This document shows positions 24,656 to 34,786 of a stretch of 64,000 bases of DNA, piece after piece (position 1 is the stretch's first letter; the number at the start of each line of letters is the position of its first letter). The notes under the pieces were generated by a model that saw only the letters and a list, made by a program, of their open reading frames with translations, ran no database searches and had not been told where the DNA came from. The position numbers and the translations under genes are program-made. Source of the DNA: Xestospongia bergquistia (Eukaryota > Porifera > Demospongiae > Haplosclerida > Petrosiidae). The DNA lies in contig OZ014420.1 of the NCBI GenBank assembly GCA_963965975.1, positions 1,824,001-1,888,000 of the forward strand. Reading direction: 5' to 3'.

Positions 24656-24884
24656 GCATTCACAACTAATAAATAAATAAATTATAAAAACAGTGAAGGC
24701 CCATAGTGGCGACTACTAGAAAAAGGTAAAGACAGTTATTACACTGACATACTTTTGGAATAAGCAAGAATTGCACACCTGTACTCCACTCACGGGACTA
24801 ATTAGTCCCTCCTCCTTGTTGTTGATTTTGGATGCTATGGTCTTCTGAGTAAACATCATTCAGAAACGACTTGTTTTCACTAGG

Positions 24885-25155
24885 TTTGAGCTTTATTCCA
24901 TCCATCTCCACTATTAACTACAGGTTTAGATGTAAACTGTCCAATCTTACTTGTATTCAAGAAGACACAACAACATCTGATAAACCATCATTACTATATT
25001 GAACATCAGTTACTGAGAGTTGATTACATGTAGTGCTCATAACTTCCAATTGGAATGTAATATTGTCTCTTTGAGTATTCATTAGCACTGTGGCCCATTT
25101 GAAGCTTGGCTGTGATGTTTTTGAACACTTCCAGTACTAGTTCCATGTTCCACTC
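24885..25155 (-). pseudogene. membrane-gene fragment (mid domain)
   Basis: Nucleotide homology to the central domain of the 25952 gene (sequence for SKAVVNSGDGW, YSNDGLSD-like and INTLRD-like segments) with small deletions and frame changes. It ends at the junction CTCCATCTAACTAAC, the same word found at 29,335-29,358. Confidence 0.65.
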
Positions 25156-25170
25156 CATCTAACTAACAAA

Positions 25171-25222
25171 TGTCTCTCTCAAATGGCAAAAAATTGTTTT
25201 AATATGCCTTTGAAAATATATA
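25171..25222 (+). pseudogene. ghost of the ADAL last exon
   Basis: The stretch TCTCAAATGGC through TATAATGTGATGATATAATT aligns with ADAL 20,075-20,135, which encodes its final residues and stop. It has several substitutions and no longer encodes the protein. It shows that the duplicated segment started inside ADAL. Confidence 0.65.
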
Positions 25223-25259
25223 ATGTGATGATATAATTGAATTATTTATTCTAATTTTT

Positions 25260-25640
25260 AAAATATAAACTCACAAACCACAGAACAAAATATTAATGTT
25301 AAACAAATATGCCACAAATGTTTGGGTATGACATTATAAATAAATCACATGTTTACTACTGTCTTTGTTTCCTATAGCATTTGAAGTACCAACCGGTAAT
25401 AACACCAGCAGCTGTTACAGCAACAAGTTAAATCAAAATGCATTGAAATTACTAAATTTTGTAGACACAATTTTTAGTAGACTTAAGATATCTCATTCAT
25501 AGAGATATGTATTAAATTGTAGAGATATCTTATCTAACTGAACACCATATTCATCTGTAATTTTAGCCAGTAATTGTAGTTGATTGGTTCCTTGAAGTAC
25601 TTGAACTGGATTACCTATTTGACTCGACCTTCGAAAAACT
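25260..25640 (-). pseudogene. membrane-gene fragments (3' UTR, tail, domain end)
   Basis: Contains the 3' flank (AAACTCACAAACCACAGAAC), the basic tail and start of the membrane helix (about 25,355-25,425), then after unrelated AT-rich DNA the segment matching the end of the domain (about 25,535-25,640). The stalk has been lost. Non-functional. Confidence 0.6.
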
Positions 25641-25951
25641 AAAGTTATAAGTCAAAGTTTAATGCATTGTTCAATACAGTTAATCACATGACAATTGACA
25701 ATTTTATTTAACAAGATACTTAGAATGACACTTAAAAACGTATGTTATATTAATAAAGGTATGCAGTTATTGTAAGCTTTGACTATAAGAAATCTGAGAA
25801 AATGTCTCAGTACAATTTACATATAATATATTATTATTACTTAATTTTGATAAAATTTAAATTCTTAAAAAGTTGAGATATAAATTTTATGGTATTCAGT
25901 TTAATTCTTTAAGTCTAACAAAAAATATAGCCACAAGTTAAATACTGTGGA
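25641..25951. other. AT-rich spacer with a dispersed repeat
   Basis: No gene is seen. Bases about 25,815-25,930 recur at 61,575-61,700 with moderate identity. Confidence 0.5.
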
Positions 25952-26719
25952 TCAAAACCAAGATCTTGTTGAATCACTTTCTGACTTTTTCCTATAGCAT
26001 TTTAAGTACCAAGTGGTAATAACACCAGCAATTGCTACAGCAACACCCACTAAACCTCCAATAGTGCCTGCTATTGCAAATATATCTGTTAAAGTAAGGC
26101 CTTCTGTATCAGGTTTATCACCGTCTGTGCCACCAGTAGTAGGTGTGCTACCAGTAGTTGCTGTATCAGTAGTAGCTGTACTGCCAGTAATTGATCCTCC
26201 ATCTACTTTTATAACTGACTCAGGACATTGATTATTGACATTGACAGAAGAACAGTAAAATTGAAGAGATACTTTATCTATCTCTATACCATATTCATCT
26301 GAAGACTCAGACAGTTGTATTTGTAGCTTATAAACTCCTTTATGAAGTGGAACTGGATTGCCTACTTGACCTGAGCTTTGAAAAACATTCCATCCGTCTC
26401 CACTATTAACTACAGCTTTAGATGTAAACTGTCCAATCTTACTTGTATTTAAGAATATATTAACAACATCTGATAAACCATCATTACTATATTGAACATC
26501 AGTCACTGTAAGTTGATTACATGTAGTGTTTATAACTTCCAATGAGAAGGTAATATTGTCTCTTAGAGTATTTATTAATACTGTGACTCCACCTGAAGCT
26601 TGGCTGCGATATTTTTCAACACCACCAGTACTAGTTCCATGTTCTGCTTCTATCTCCAACCTACAGCTAGTACATCCATATATAGTTATCACATATAGAA
26701 TAAGACGAGTCAACCTCAT
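25952..26719 (-). CDS. single-pass membrane protein with one carbohydrate-binding-like domain, copy 2
   Basis: A 255-residue intact ORF. The start is ATG 26719, giving MRLTRLILYVITIYGCTSC as signal peptide; a longer version would need a GTG start. The domain at about 20-150 starts LEIEAEHGTSTGG and carries YRSQASGGVTVLI, QYSNDGLSD, GQFTSK, GDGWNVF and YGIEIDKVSLQ. A Thr/Gly/Ser stalk with ATTDTATTGSTPTTGG repeats (mucin-like, O-glycosylation expected) follows, then one hydrophobic helix (IAGTIGGLVGVAVAIAGVI) and a basic cytoplasmic tail. The tail (KKSESDSTRSWF) differs from copies 1 and 3 (ending RRQ) because a different 3' sequence was joined. A cell-surface recognition role is inferred. Confidence 0.8.
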   Translation of the reverse strand: MRLTRLILYVITIYGCTSCRLEIEAEHGTSTGGVEKYRSQASGGVTVLINTLRDNITFSLEVINTTCNQLTVTDVQYSNDGLSDVVNIFLNTSKIGQFTSKAVVNSGDGWNVFQSSGQVGNPVPLHKGVYKLQIQLSESSDEYGIEIDKVSLQFYCSSVNVNNQCPESVIKVDGGSITGSTATTDTATTGSTPTTGGTDGDKPDTEGLTLTDIFAIAGTIGGLVGVAVAIAGVITTWYLKCYRKKSESDSTRSWF

Positions 26720-28041
26720 AATCCAATTAGGCACACTGCAAGATGTAGTTGTTCACCACTAAATAAATAAGTTATAAAAGCACTGAAGGCCCATAGTGGC
26801 GACTACTAGATTAACATATGTCCTATAAAGTCAAGACAGTTATTACACTGACATACTTTTGGGAATTGTACACCTGTACTCCACTCACGGGACTAACTAC
26901 TCCCTCCTCCAGTTGACGTAGGATGCTACTGGTCTTCTGAGAAAATATCATTCAGAAATGACCTTTTGTCATAACCTTAACTATATACCTTGTACACTTG
27001 AATAGAAATTATATTTTTAACAGCAATGGAAGTATTCAGAGTATAAGTTTGGTAGTTGATTACCACTTTGATAAAAATATAAACTCACAAACCAAAAATA
27101 AAATATTAATATTGAACAAGTAGTCTATGAAATAAATATAAAATTTCTTATGATATTATAAAATGTATGATTAATTATAATTAATTAATTATATAATTGA
27201 TACTTTTGACTGTACTACTATTTGTATAGCAGCTGCTATGTAACCACAGTCACTAGATGAATAAATAGATTATAAGAATGTAGTCTAGTGAGCTAGCCCC
27301 TCCTCCTTTTAGATAAGCTGATCGGAGGAGAAGGGTCTAGAAGCGTACGACGCTTTTAGCCAATTGGAATGTGAGGGAGTATCACAATGTTTACATAGTG
27401 TTTATAATATAAACTGTTAATCGTGGACCATGCATGAGCTAGTTGTTTTGGTTTTTGTTATCCATCAACTCTATACTATGAAAAGAATGGAATAAGGTTC
27501 ACTAACATAGGAAAATGATATTATCATCTACCTTGCTTACTATGGAATTTCTATTCAAGGTTCAATTGTTGAACCATGAATAGAAATTCAATAACAATAT
27601 ATATACATATTCTACATAGCAATTTTGATGACAAACACCTGAAAACAACTATATGACTTTTGAAACAGATTGTAATCAATAAATAACATGTATCCTACAA
27701 AGTTAACAGAGTTAACTATATTTACACTCTATACAGGAAATATAGACTTAAACATTATTCAGTTATAACCTGTTTTCATAATCCTAACTCTGTACTTTGT
27801 ACTCTTAAATAGAAATTCTATTTTTAACCTCAATGTATATGTATATTCATATTGAGTAAACCTAATTGTTTATAATATATATCATATATCATATGCTTAT
27901 ATGAACACAATGTAAGAGTTACCATGTGTGCATTTAACAATGATATATTGATTAAATATAGAAAGTCATATATTATATATTACACACACTGACACACACA
28001 TACACACCTACATATGTACATGCATACATACATACATACAC

Positions 28042-28073
<32 letters not shown>

Positions 28074-29335
28074 TTAGTGTATTTACCTGGCATTAAAACT
28101 AGTTTATTAATGAGCTATGTTTTTCTAATCACAATCTGCTCAGATATATTAGAGTAATATTTAAAAAACTTCTTTCTTCTATTCTAATATCAGGTTAATT
28201 GTTTTATCGTATTATATTCAATTAGATAATTTGGTAGTTGTAGACAAAAGTATGTCTAAGTCGTACTAAAATCCAGTGAGCATTCGAAGTTGGGATATTG
28301 ATTATGGGTGTGGCCTTCTAGTCGTTTATATAATCCGTGTAACCGCGTCGCAAGACACACTCGCATTTGACAATGTTTAAGCTGTCTCTCATAGTCGTTG
28401 TGACATTTCTACAACTGCACTGCAACTGTAGTGCACTGACAATAGATAAAGAAGCAGAATATGGAACAACCTCGGGTACTCGTATGTTCCGAAGTGCTGC
28501 ATCAAATGACCGAACAGTGTGGTTACATAGTGGAGAAACGATCGTACTTAGTTTAACAACGGAAGGACCTTGTTCAATGCGAATAACGAACGCAGTCTAC
28601 AGTAATGATGGCAATTCAGATCGTGTGTCAATCAGAGTGAATGGAGTTTTTCTTGGACAATTTCGAACAAGATCAAAATCTAATTGGGGTCACCTGTGGA
28701 ACGTATTTTTAAGTACTGGACCTATTGGTAATACAATAGCATTATCTATTGGAACTCATACAATAAAGATTGTAGCTGATTACACAGACTACTATGGAGT
28801 TGAAATTGACAAAATAACATTAGAAATGCACTGTACAATTGTTACACCTACCCCAACACCACACCCTACACCTACCTCAACACCAAACCCTACACCTACC
28901 TCAACACCAAACCCTCTGCTTAATCCTACTATGATACCATTTAGTTTGGAAGCTGAAAATGGAATATTTACTGGTACTCATAGGTTTCGAAGTGCTGCAT
29001 CAAATGACAGTACAGTATGGCTACATAGTGGAGAAACAATCAAACTTAATTTAGCATTAACAGGAAAATCCTGTTTGTTGCACATCAAAAACATGGTCTA
29101 CAGCAATGATGGTAATTCAGATCGTGTGTCGGTTCTTGTGGATGGAACTTTTCTTGGACAGTTTCAAACAAGATCAAAATCAGACTGGGGTACTCTGTGG
29201 AATGTCTTTTTAAGAACTGGACCTATTGGTAAAATGACTTCAGTATCCAATGGAACTCACGTAATTAAAATTGTAGCTACTTACACAGACTATTATGGAG
29301 TTGAAATTGACCAAATAACATTGGAAAGTAATTGC
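25975..29335. repeat. segmental duplication, unit 2
   Basis: The direct copy of 20250-23704. It is shorter by small indels in the intergenic part and ends abruptly after domain 2 of the secreted gene. Confidence 0.85.
26720..28372. other. divergent intergenic region, unit 2
   Basis: No gene is seen. It parallels 20,993-22,741: the empty BEL/Pao site (about 27,008), an inverted-repeat arm (about 27,300-27,490), a (TACA)n(TA)n microsatellite (about 28,010-28,073) and the conserved promoter-proximal block before 28373. Confidence 0.6.
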
Positions 29336-29344
29336 TCCATCTAA
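28373..29344 (+). CDS. secreted protein with two carbohydrate-binding-like domains
   Basis: A 323-residue ORF starting at ATG 28373 and nearly identical to the first 320 residues of the gene at 22742: signal peptide, domain 1, (TPTS/TPNP)n linker, domain 2. It stops two codons after the last Cys of domain 2 (ESNCSI) because the third domain and hydrophobic tail have been replaced by sequence homologous to 25,155 onward. It therefore lacks an anchor and should be secreted. The ORF is intact, so it may be functional. The stop comes from the junction sequence itself. Confidence 0.75.
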   Translation: MFKLSLIVVVTFLQLHCNCSALTIDKEAEYGTTSGTRMFRSAASNDRTVWLHSGETIVLSLTTEGPCSMRITNAVYSNDGNSDRVSIRVNGVFLGQFRTRSKSNWGHLWNVFLSTGPIGNTIALSIGTHTIKIVADYTDYYGVEIDKITLEMHCTIVTPTPTPHPTPTSTPNPTPTSTPNPLLNPTMIPFSLEAENGIFTGTHRFRSAASNDSTVWLHSGETIKLNLALTGKSCLLHIKNMVYSNDGNSDRVSVLVDGTFLGQFQTRSKSDWGTLWNVFLRTGPIGKMTSVSNGTHVIKIVATYTDYYGVEIDQITLESNCSI

Positions 29345-29369
29345 CTAATTGCTCCATCTAACTAACAAA

Positions 29370-29421
29370 TATCTCTCTCAAATGGCAAAAAATTGTTTTA
29401 ATATGCTTTTGAAAATATATA
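29370..29421 (+). pseudogene. second ghost of the ADAL last exon
   Basis: Aligns with ADAL's last codons and stop (TATGCTTTTGAAAA, then ATAATGTGA). It is followed by the same 3' flank as after ADAL and leads into membrane-gene copy 3, preserving the ancestral ADAL-membrane gene order. Confidence 0.65.
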
Positions 29422-29542
29422 ATGTGAAGATATAATTGAATTATTTATTCTAAACTCACAAACCACAGAACAAAATAATAATGTTGAACAAATATGCCAC
29501 AAATGTTTTGGGTATGATATTATAAATTAAATCACATGTTTA

Positions 29543-30286
29543 TTACTGTCTTCGTTTCTTATAGCATTTTAAGTACCAACCGGTAACAACACCAGCAATT
29601 GCTACAGCAACACCCACAAAACCTCCAATAGTGCCTGCTATTGCAAATCTATCTGTTAAAGTAAGGCCTTCTGTGTCAGGTTTATCACTCTCTGTGCCAC
29701 CAGTAGTAGGTGTGCTACCAGTAGTTGCTGTATCAGTAGTAGCTGTACTGCCAGTAATTGATCCTCCATCTACTTTTATAGCTGACTCAGGACATTGATT
29801 ATTGACATTGACAGAAGAACAGTAAAATTGAAGAGATACTTTATCTATCTCTATACCATATTCATCTGAAGACTTAGACAGCTCTATTTGAAGTTTATAA
29901 GCTCCTTTACGAATTTGAACTGGATTGCCTACTTGACCTGAGCTTCGAAAAACATTCCATCCATCTCCACTATTAACTACAGCTTTAGATGTAAACTGTC
30001 CAATCTTACTTGTATTCAAGAATACATTAACAACATCTGATAAACCGTCATTACTATATTGAACATCAGTCACTATGAGTTGATTACATGTAGTGTTTAC
30101 AACATCCAATAGGAAGGTAATTTTGTCTCTTAGAGTATTTATTAATACTGTGACTCCATTTGAAGCTTGGCTGCGATGTTTTTGAACACCACCAGTACTA
30201 GTTCCATATTCTGCTTCTATCTCCAAACTACAGCTAGTACATCTATATATAGTTATCACATATAGAATAAAATGAGTCAACCTCAT
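29543..30286 (-). CDS. single-pass membrane protein with one carbohydrate-binding-like domain, copy 3
   Basis: A 247-residue intact ORF with start ATG 30286 (MRLTHFILYVITIYRCTSC signal peptide). The architecture is the same as copy 2: domain from SLEIEAEYGTSTGG with QYSNDGLSD and YGIEIDKVSLQ, a Thr-rich stalk, one helix (IAGTIGGFVGVAVAIAGVV) and a short basic tail KCYKKRRQ. The tail matches broken copy 1 rather than copy 2. Its upstream region is interrupted at 30,544 by the BEL/Pao element, so its promoter may now be truncated to about 257 bp of native sequence. Confidence 0.8.
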   Translation of the reverse strand: MRLTHFILYVITIYRCTSCSLEIEAEYGTSTGGVQKHRSQASNGVTVLINTLRDKITFLLDVVNTTCNQLIVTDVQYSNDGLSDVVNVFLNTSKIGQFTSKAVVNSGDGWNVFRSSGQVGNPVQIRKGAYKLQIELSKSSDEYGIEIDKVSLQFYCSSVNVNNQCPESAIKVDGGSITGSTATTDTATTGSTPTTGGTESDKPDTEGLTLTDRFAIAGTIGGFVGVAVAIAGVVTGWYLKCYKKRRQ

Positions 30287-30292
30287 ATCCAA

Positions 30293-30543
30293 TTAGGCGC
30301 ACTGCAAGATTATAGCGCTCACCACTAAATAAATAAATATTATGAGCGATGAATGCTATATTGACAACCACAATAATGTGTATTCTACAAGGTCAATAAA
30401 GTTATTAGACTAAATATACTTTTGGAGCACACCTGCATTCCACTCACGGGATTAATTAGCCTAGACTTTTGAGTAAACATCATTCAGAAATGACCTGTTG
30501 TCATAACTTTAACTATATACCTTGTACACTGAATAGAAATTAT
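30293..30543. other. 5' flank of membrane-gene copy 3
   Basis: Homologous to the upstream regions of copies 1 and 2 (CATTCAGAAATGACCTGTTG word). It ends with the target-site duplicate ATTAT at 30539-30543. Confidence 0.7.
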
Positions 30544-30745
30544 TGTAAGAGATTATAATATTCAATTGTGACTGATTATTATTCATGTAATCAATATATA
30601 TATTATTCACGTGATCTTGAGAGAGACCACGTTGGCCAAAATTCCTTTTTGTGAATATCTATTTGTTGATGTTGAATCCTCTCAAAGAAAAAAAGGGTAT
30701 TCTAATCTGAACAACTCTAACTAATTTGTGTTGAACTCTATTACA
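30544..30745 (+). repeat. BEL/Pao 5' LTR and adjacent primer-binding site
   Basis: The LTR runs from TGTAAGAGATTATAAT to CTCTATTACA. TGGTCCACCGAACCGG at 30746 immediately follows, with the TGG expected of a tRNA primer-binding site; the tRNA species was not determined. Confidence 0.8.
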
Positions 30746-30791
30746 TGGTCCACCGAACCGGATACTTGGAAGTTAGAGTCTGTTATTCACA

Positions 30792-32030
30792 ATGGCTGAA
30801 ACAGAAGCGGTTAGTCGAAAGAAGAGGATACATGCTGGTCACCGGGGATCAGTCACAAAAACCATCTCACAGGTATATGAGGCGCTACTAGACAGTGAAG
30901 CTAACTCCTCGAAATTGGGTCAACAACACCTAACTCTCTCCAAGAAACTGGATGTCCTTAAGAAACTTGACGAAGACATTTTGAATGCGATTTTGGAGGA
31001 CAATTTAGAAGACGAAATCGAGCAAGCGGACTCCTTCAGGGACAAGATTCACCTCGCCATAATCAACATAGACAAGCTGCTCGGACCCAGATCTGACAGA
31101 ATATCACTTAGTGGTCGCGGGTTGGAAGAAGGAACTTCCACTCCCCCACCAACAGATAGACCCTTTCTTGAGACAGACAGAGATGGCGCCTCCTCACAAT
31201 CACCTGGACCCAAGGTTAAGTTACCAATGATAGACTTGAAGAAATTCAATGGGGATGTAACCAATTGAATTACCTTTCGGAACTCGTTTGATTCAGCTAT
31301 TCACAGCAATAATGAACTCTCGAACGTCGATAAGTTTAATTATTTGAACTCTGTCCTCGAGCGATCTGCTGCCGAAGCAATCTCAGGGTTGACTCTGATG
31401 TCTGCGAATTATGACGAAGCAGTAGACATCCTCAAGAGAAGGTTTGGGAATAAGCAGCAAATTATTAGCAAACATATGGATATTTTTCTCAATCTCGATG
31501 CTGTTTCATCGCAGCATAATTTGAAAGGACTGAGACATTTATTTGACCTGGTAGAATCTCATGTGAGGGGACTAAAGTCCCTAGGAATTCCGCCAGAGGC
31601 ATATGGCAGTTTGTTGTCTTCTGTCTAATGAACAAACTTCCCTCAGAATTTCGTTTGATCATCAGTAGAGATGTTAAAAATGATGAATGGGACCTCAACA
31701 CACTGATGACGGTCATGGAACATGAGATAGATGCCAGAGAAAGAGCAGCGACAGACCCAAACGTATTGCCAAAGAGACAGAGCAGAGATCCACCCACTGT
31801 GGCAGTACTGCTTACTAGAGAATCAGGACCAACCTGTTCATATTGTAGCCAGTCTCATTCATCCAATACTTGTAGGACAGTAACAAATGTGGAGACCAGA
31901 AAGCAGATCCTTAAGAAGGCAGGGGATGTTTTGTTTGCCTCTGAAGGCACCATATTAGCAGAGATTGTCGTTCAGGCATAAGGTGGGTCTATTGCAATGG
32001 AAGACACCATAATAGCATATGTACCCATAA
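30792..32030 (+). pseudogene. BEL/Pao gag, broken
   Basis: Starts MAETEAVSRKKR, with a coiled-coil-like N-terminal part and a DUF1759-type capsid region (DILKRRFGNKQQI, LVESHVRGLKSLG). A Cys/His cluster (CSYCSQSHSSNTC and beyond, from 31,830) represents the nucleocapsid knuckles. Breaks are TGA at 31266, TAA at 31626 with a frame change, and loss of frame near 31,910-31,980. Confidence 0.75.
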
Positions 32031-32184
32031 GGACCCATCACTTCAACCGATCACCACTTCGAGCACTACCACTCACCAAGATACACCTTCCTCCCAAACA
32101 AATCATACCGTATCAATGTGTAATAACTCTAGGACACCAGTGTTACTTCAAACAGCCAAGACATTAGTCTACAATCCTCAGGAA

Positions 32185-32653
32185 CCACATAAACTGATGA
32201 AGGTGAGGGCTTATATTAGATAATGGTAGCCAAAGGTCATATGTAAGTAACAAAGTAAGGGGAGGTCTAGGATTACAGAATGTGAGTGTAGAGACTTTTT
32301 CAATTAAGACATTTGGTGCCACTGAGGAGGGAAGACAAGCATATGATGTGGTAAATCTAGGGGTGCCTACCAAGTGTGGGCCAGGCCTAGAGATACCAAT
32401 ATTGGTTGTGCAACTAATTTGTGGTCCATTGTTCAATCAGCCCACAGCTTGTTTAAGAGAAAGATATGAACACCTTTCTGGTTTAGAGCTGGCAGACTCC
32501 TCCTGTGACAGTGACAACTTGGAGGTTGATATTCTTATCGGGTCTGACCTCTATTGGAGGCTTGTCACAGGCAGGATATTAAGAGGGAGAAGTGGTCCAA
32601 CAGCTATTCAAGTAAGTTTGGATGGGTGTTATCTGGTCCAGCAGAACAACTAG
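32185..32653 (+). pseudogene. BEL/Pao protease region (DUF1758-type), broken
   Basis: Homology to the retropepsin-like DUF1758 domain is seen, with IDILIGSD-like text (DILIGSDLYW at about 32,530) marking its C-terminal part. The N-terminal active-site segment at about 32,215 is interrupted by stops and a frame change. Confidence 0.6.
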
Positions 32654-32994
32654 CTCAAGAAGATACTATTGTCAACCTCGTGTCAACTCATATTTTGAGG
32701 GTTGATTCACAGACTATGCCAATTGAGAATCAGGACTTAGATGCCAGGTTGAAGACATTCTGAGATCTGGAATCACTGGGTCTTTGTAACAGTGACTCTT
32801 CAGTGTACAGTGAGTTCACTAACAGTATCTCATTTAATGATAATAGGTATGAAGTTTGCCTTCCATGGAAGGAGTCACATCCTGTACAGCCAGATAACTA
32901 TAGCCTGAGCCACAGACGATTGACTAGCCTTCTCAAGTGACTCAAACATGACCCACCAACCCTCTAAGCATACAATGATGTCATACAGGATCAA

Positions 32995-34755
32995 TTGACC
33001 CAAGGAATCATAGAAGTTGTTGACAAACCTGAATCTGGAGATGTTGGTAAAGTTCACTATCTCCAACATCATGCTGTTATACAAAGGGAGAAGCAGACCA
33101 CCAAGCTTCGCATTGTCTACGATGCATCAGCAAGGACCAAAGCTGTCTCTCTTAACGATTGTCTGCATACCGGTCCTACATTTGGACAAAACATCATGGA
33201 CATTTTTCTGAGATTTCGCTCTCATAAGGTGGCACTTGCTGCTGATATCGAGAAGGCATTTCTGATGATATCGATGGCAGAGAGAGATCAAGATGCATTG
33301 AGATTCTTATGGGTAGATGATGTCATTAAAGCCATACCAAATGTTGTGGTGCTGCGCTTTACCCAAGTAGCATTTGGAGTCTCTTCTAGTCCATTCTTGC
33401 TCAACGCAACAGTGAAACATTATCTTGAGCGGTATTGCACTGAGGATCCAAGTTTTGTCAATCAGTTCTTACAATCTATCTATGTCGATGATGTTGCCTA
33501 CGGTGAAGATGATGATGCAGCTGCCTTCAAATTGTACCGCTGTTCTAAATTAAGATTGGCCGAAGGAGGTTTTAATCTGCGTAAATTTGTTACCAACTCT
33601 AGACGTCTGATGGAACAGATTGACATTGACGAAGGAGGTACTAGATTGGTATGTATCAATGTTGATACCACCACAGATGATAAATTTTACGCTAAATCTG
33701 TCCTTGGAGGCAAGAGTGATCCTCATGGCGAGGAACAAAAGATATTAGGAGTTTGTTGGAACTTCATACATGACCAACTGGTCTTCGATCTTACAGACAT
33801 TGCACAGTATGCAGCAACTTTGGAACCCACAAAGAGAAACATAGTTGGAGTCTCTGCCAAGTTCTATGACTCTTTGGGGTTAGTATCTCCTGTTACTGTT
33901 CAATTTAAGTTATTATTCAAGGCCCTGTGTGAGGCAAAACTAGAATAGGATGAACCTCTTTCAGCAGAATTACTAGAGACTTGGAGTTTACTCGTAACAG
34001 GTTTGCAAGAAGCAAACCCTGTGTCTGTTCCTAGATACTATCTCAGTGGGGTTGGTAGCACAATAAAGCAGTTCAAGCTCACTGGGTATTGTGATGCCTC
34101 CTCCAAGGTGTATGCAACTGTTGTGTACTTATATGTAGAGACAAATGGAGAGAGTTGCATGAGAATTTTGAGTTCAAAGACGAGAGTAGCTCCCACCACC
34201 ACAAGAACTATTCCGAGGTTGGAGTTGCTTTCAGCACTATTGTTGTCTAGACTTGTTACGAACATTACCAGTGCTCTGCAACAAGAGATGTCCCTCCAAC
34301 AACCCCTATGCTTTATAGATTCTAAGGCAGTTCTTTATTGGATTAAGGGTCTCACCAAGGAATGGAAACAGTTCGTCCAAAATAGAATGGAAGAGATCAG
34401 AAGATTACTTCTGATTGAGTGCTGGCGTCACTGTCCTGGGGTTAGCAACCCCGCAGATATACCATCCAGAGGAAGCAAACCATCTGATTTAATATCTAAT
34501 CCCTTATGGTGGAATGTACCTGAAATAATTGATCATGAAGAGGTAACAGTTGAACAGGTACCAATCCCAGACGAATGCCTGAATGAGATGAAGTCAAGCC
34601 ATGATAAGGTCCACAGTCTACTCGTAAATGGATCTAATAGACTCTCTTCTGTTATACACTGTGAAGACTTCAGTGTACTTGGGAGACTTTTACGGGTCAT
34701 TGCTTACGTTTTCAGGTCCACCCGACTACTTGTAGCCAGGTTCAAATGGGTTTAG
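32995..34755 (+). pseudogene. BEL/Pao reverse transcriptase and RNase H, one stop
   Basis: One reading frame interrupted only by TAG at 33946. The RT palm shows RIVYDASA, ALAADIEKAFLMI and IYVDDVAYG (YVDD-type catalytic box). RNase H follows from GYCDASSKVYATVVY, with LELLSALLL and FIDSKAVLYWI. The frame ends at a stop lying inside the TTTAGGG run at 34,748, where the foreign block begins. Zinc-finger and integrase-core motifs are absent. Confidence 0.8.
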
Positions 34756-34786
34756 GGTTTAGGGTTTAAGGTTTAGGGTTTAGGGA
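34748..34786 (+). repeat. TTTAGGG telomere-like run at the BEL break point
   Basis: Five to six units of TTTAGGG (one TTTAAGG) sit exactly where BEL coding similarity stops. This is too short to be a telomere. Confidence 0.75.

Noticed and set aside
34748..34786. Genuine chromosome end
   Set aside because: Only five to six units, internal to a retrotransposon, with long sequence on both sides.
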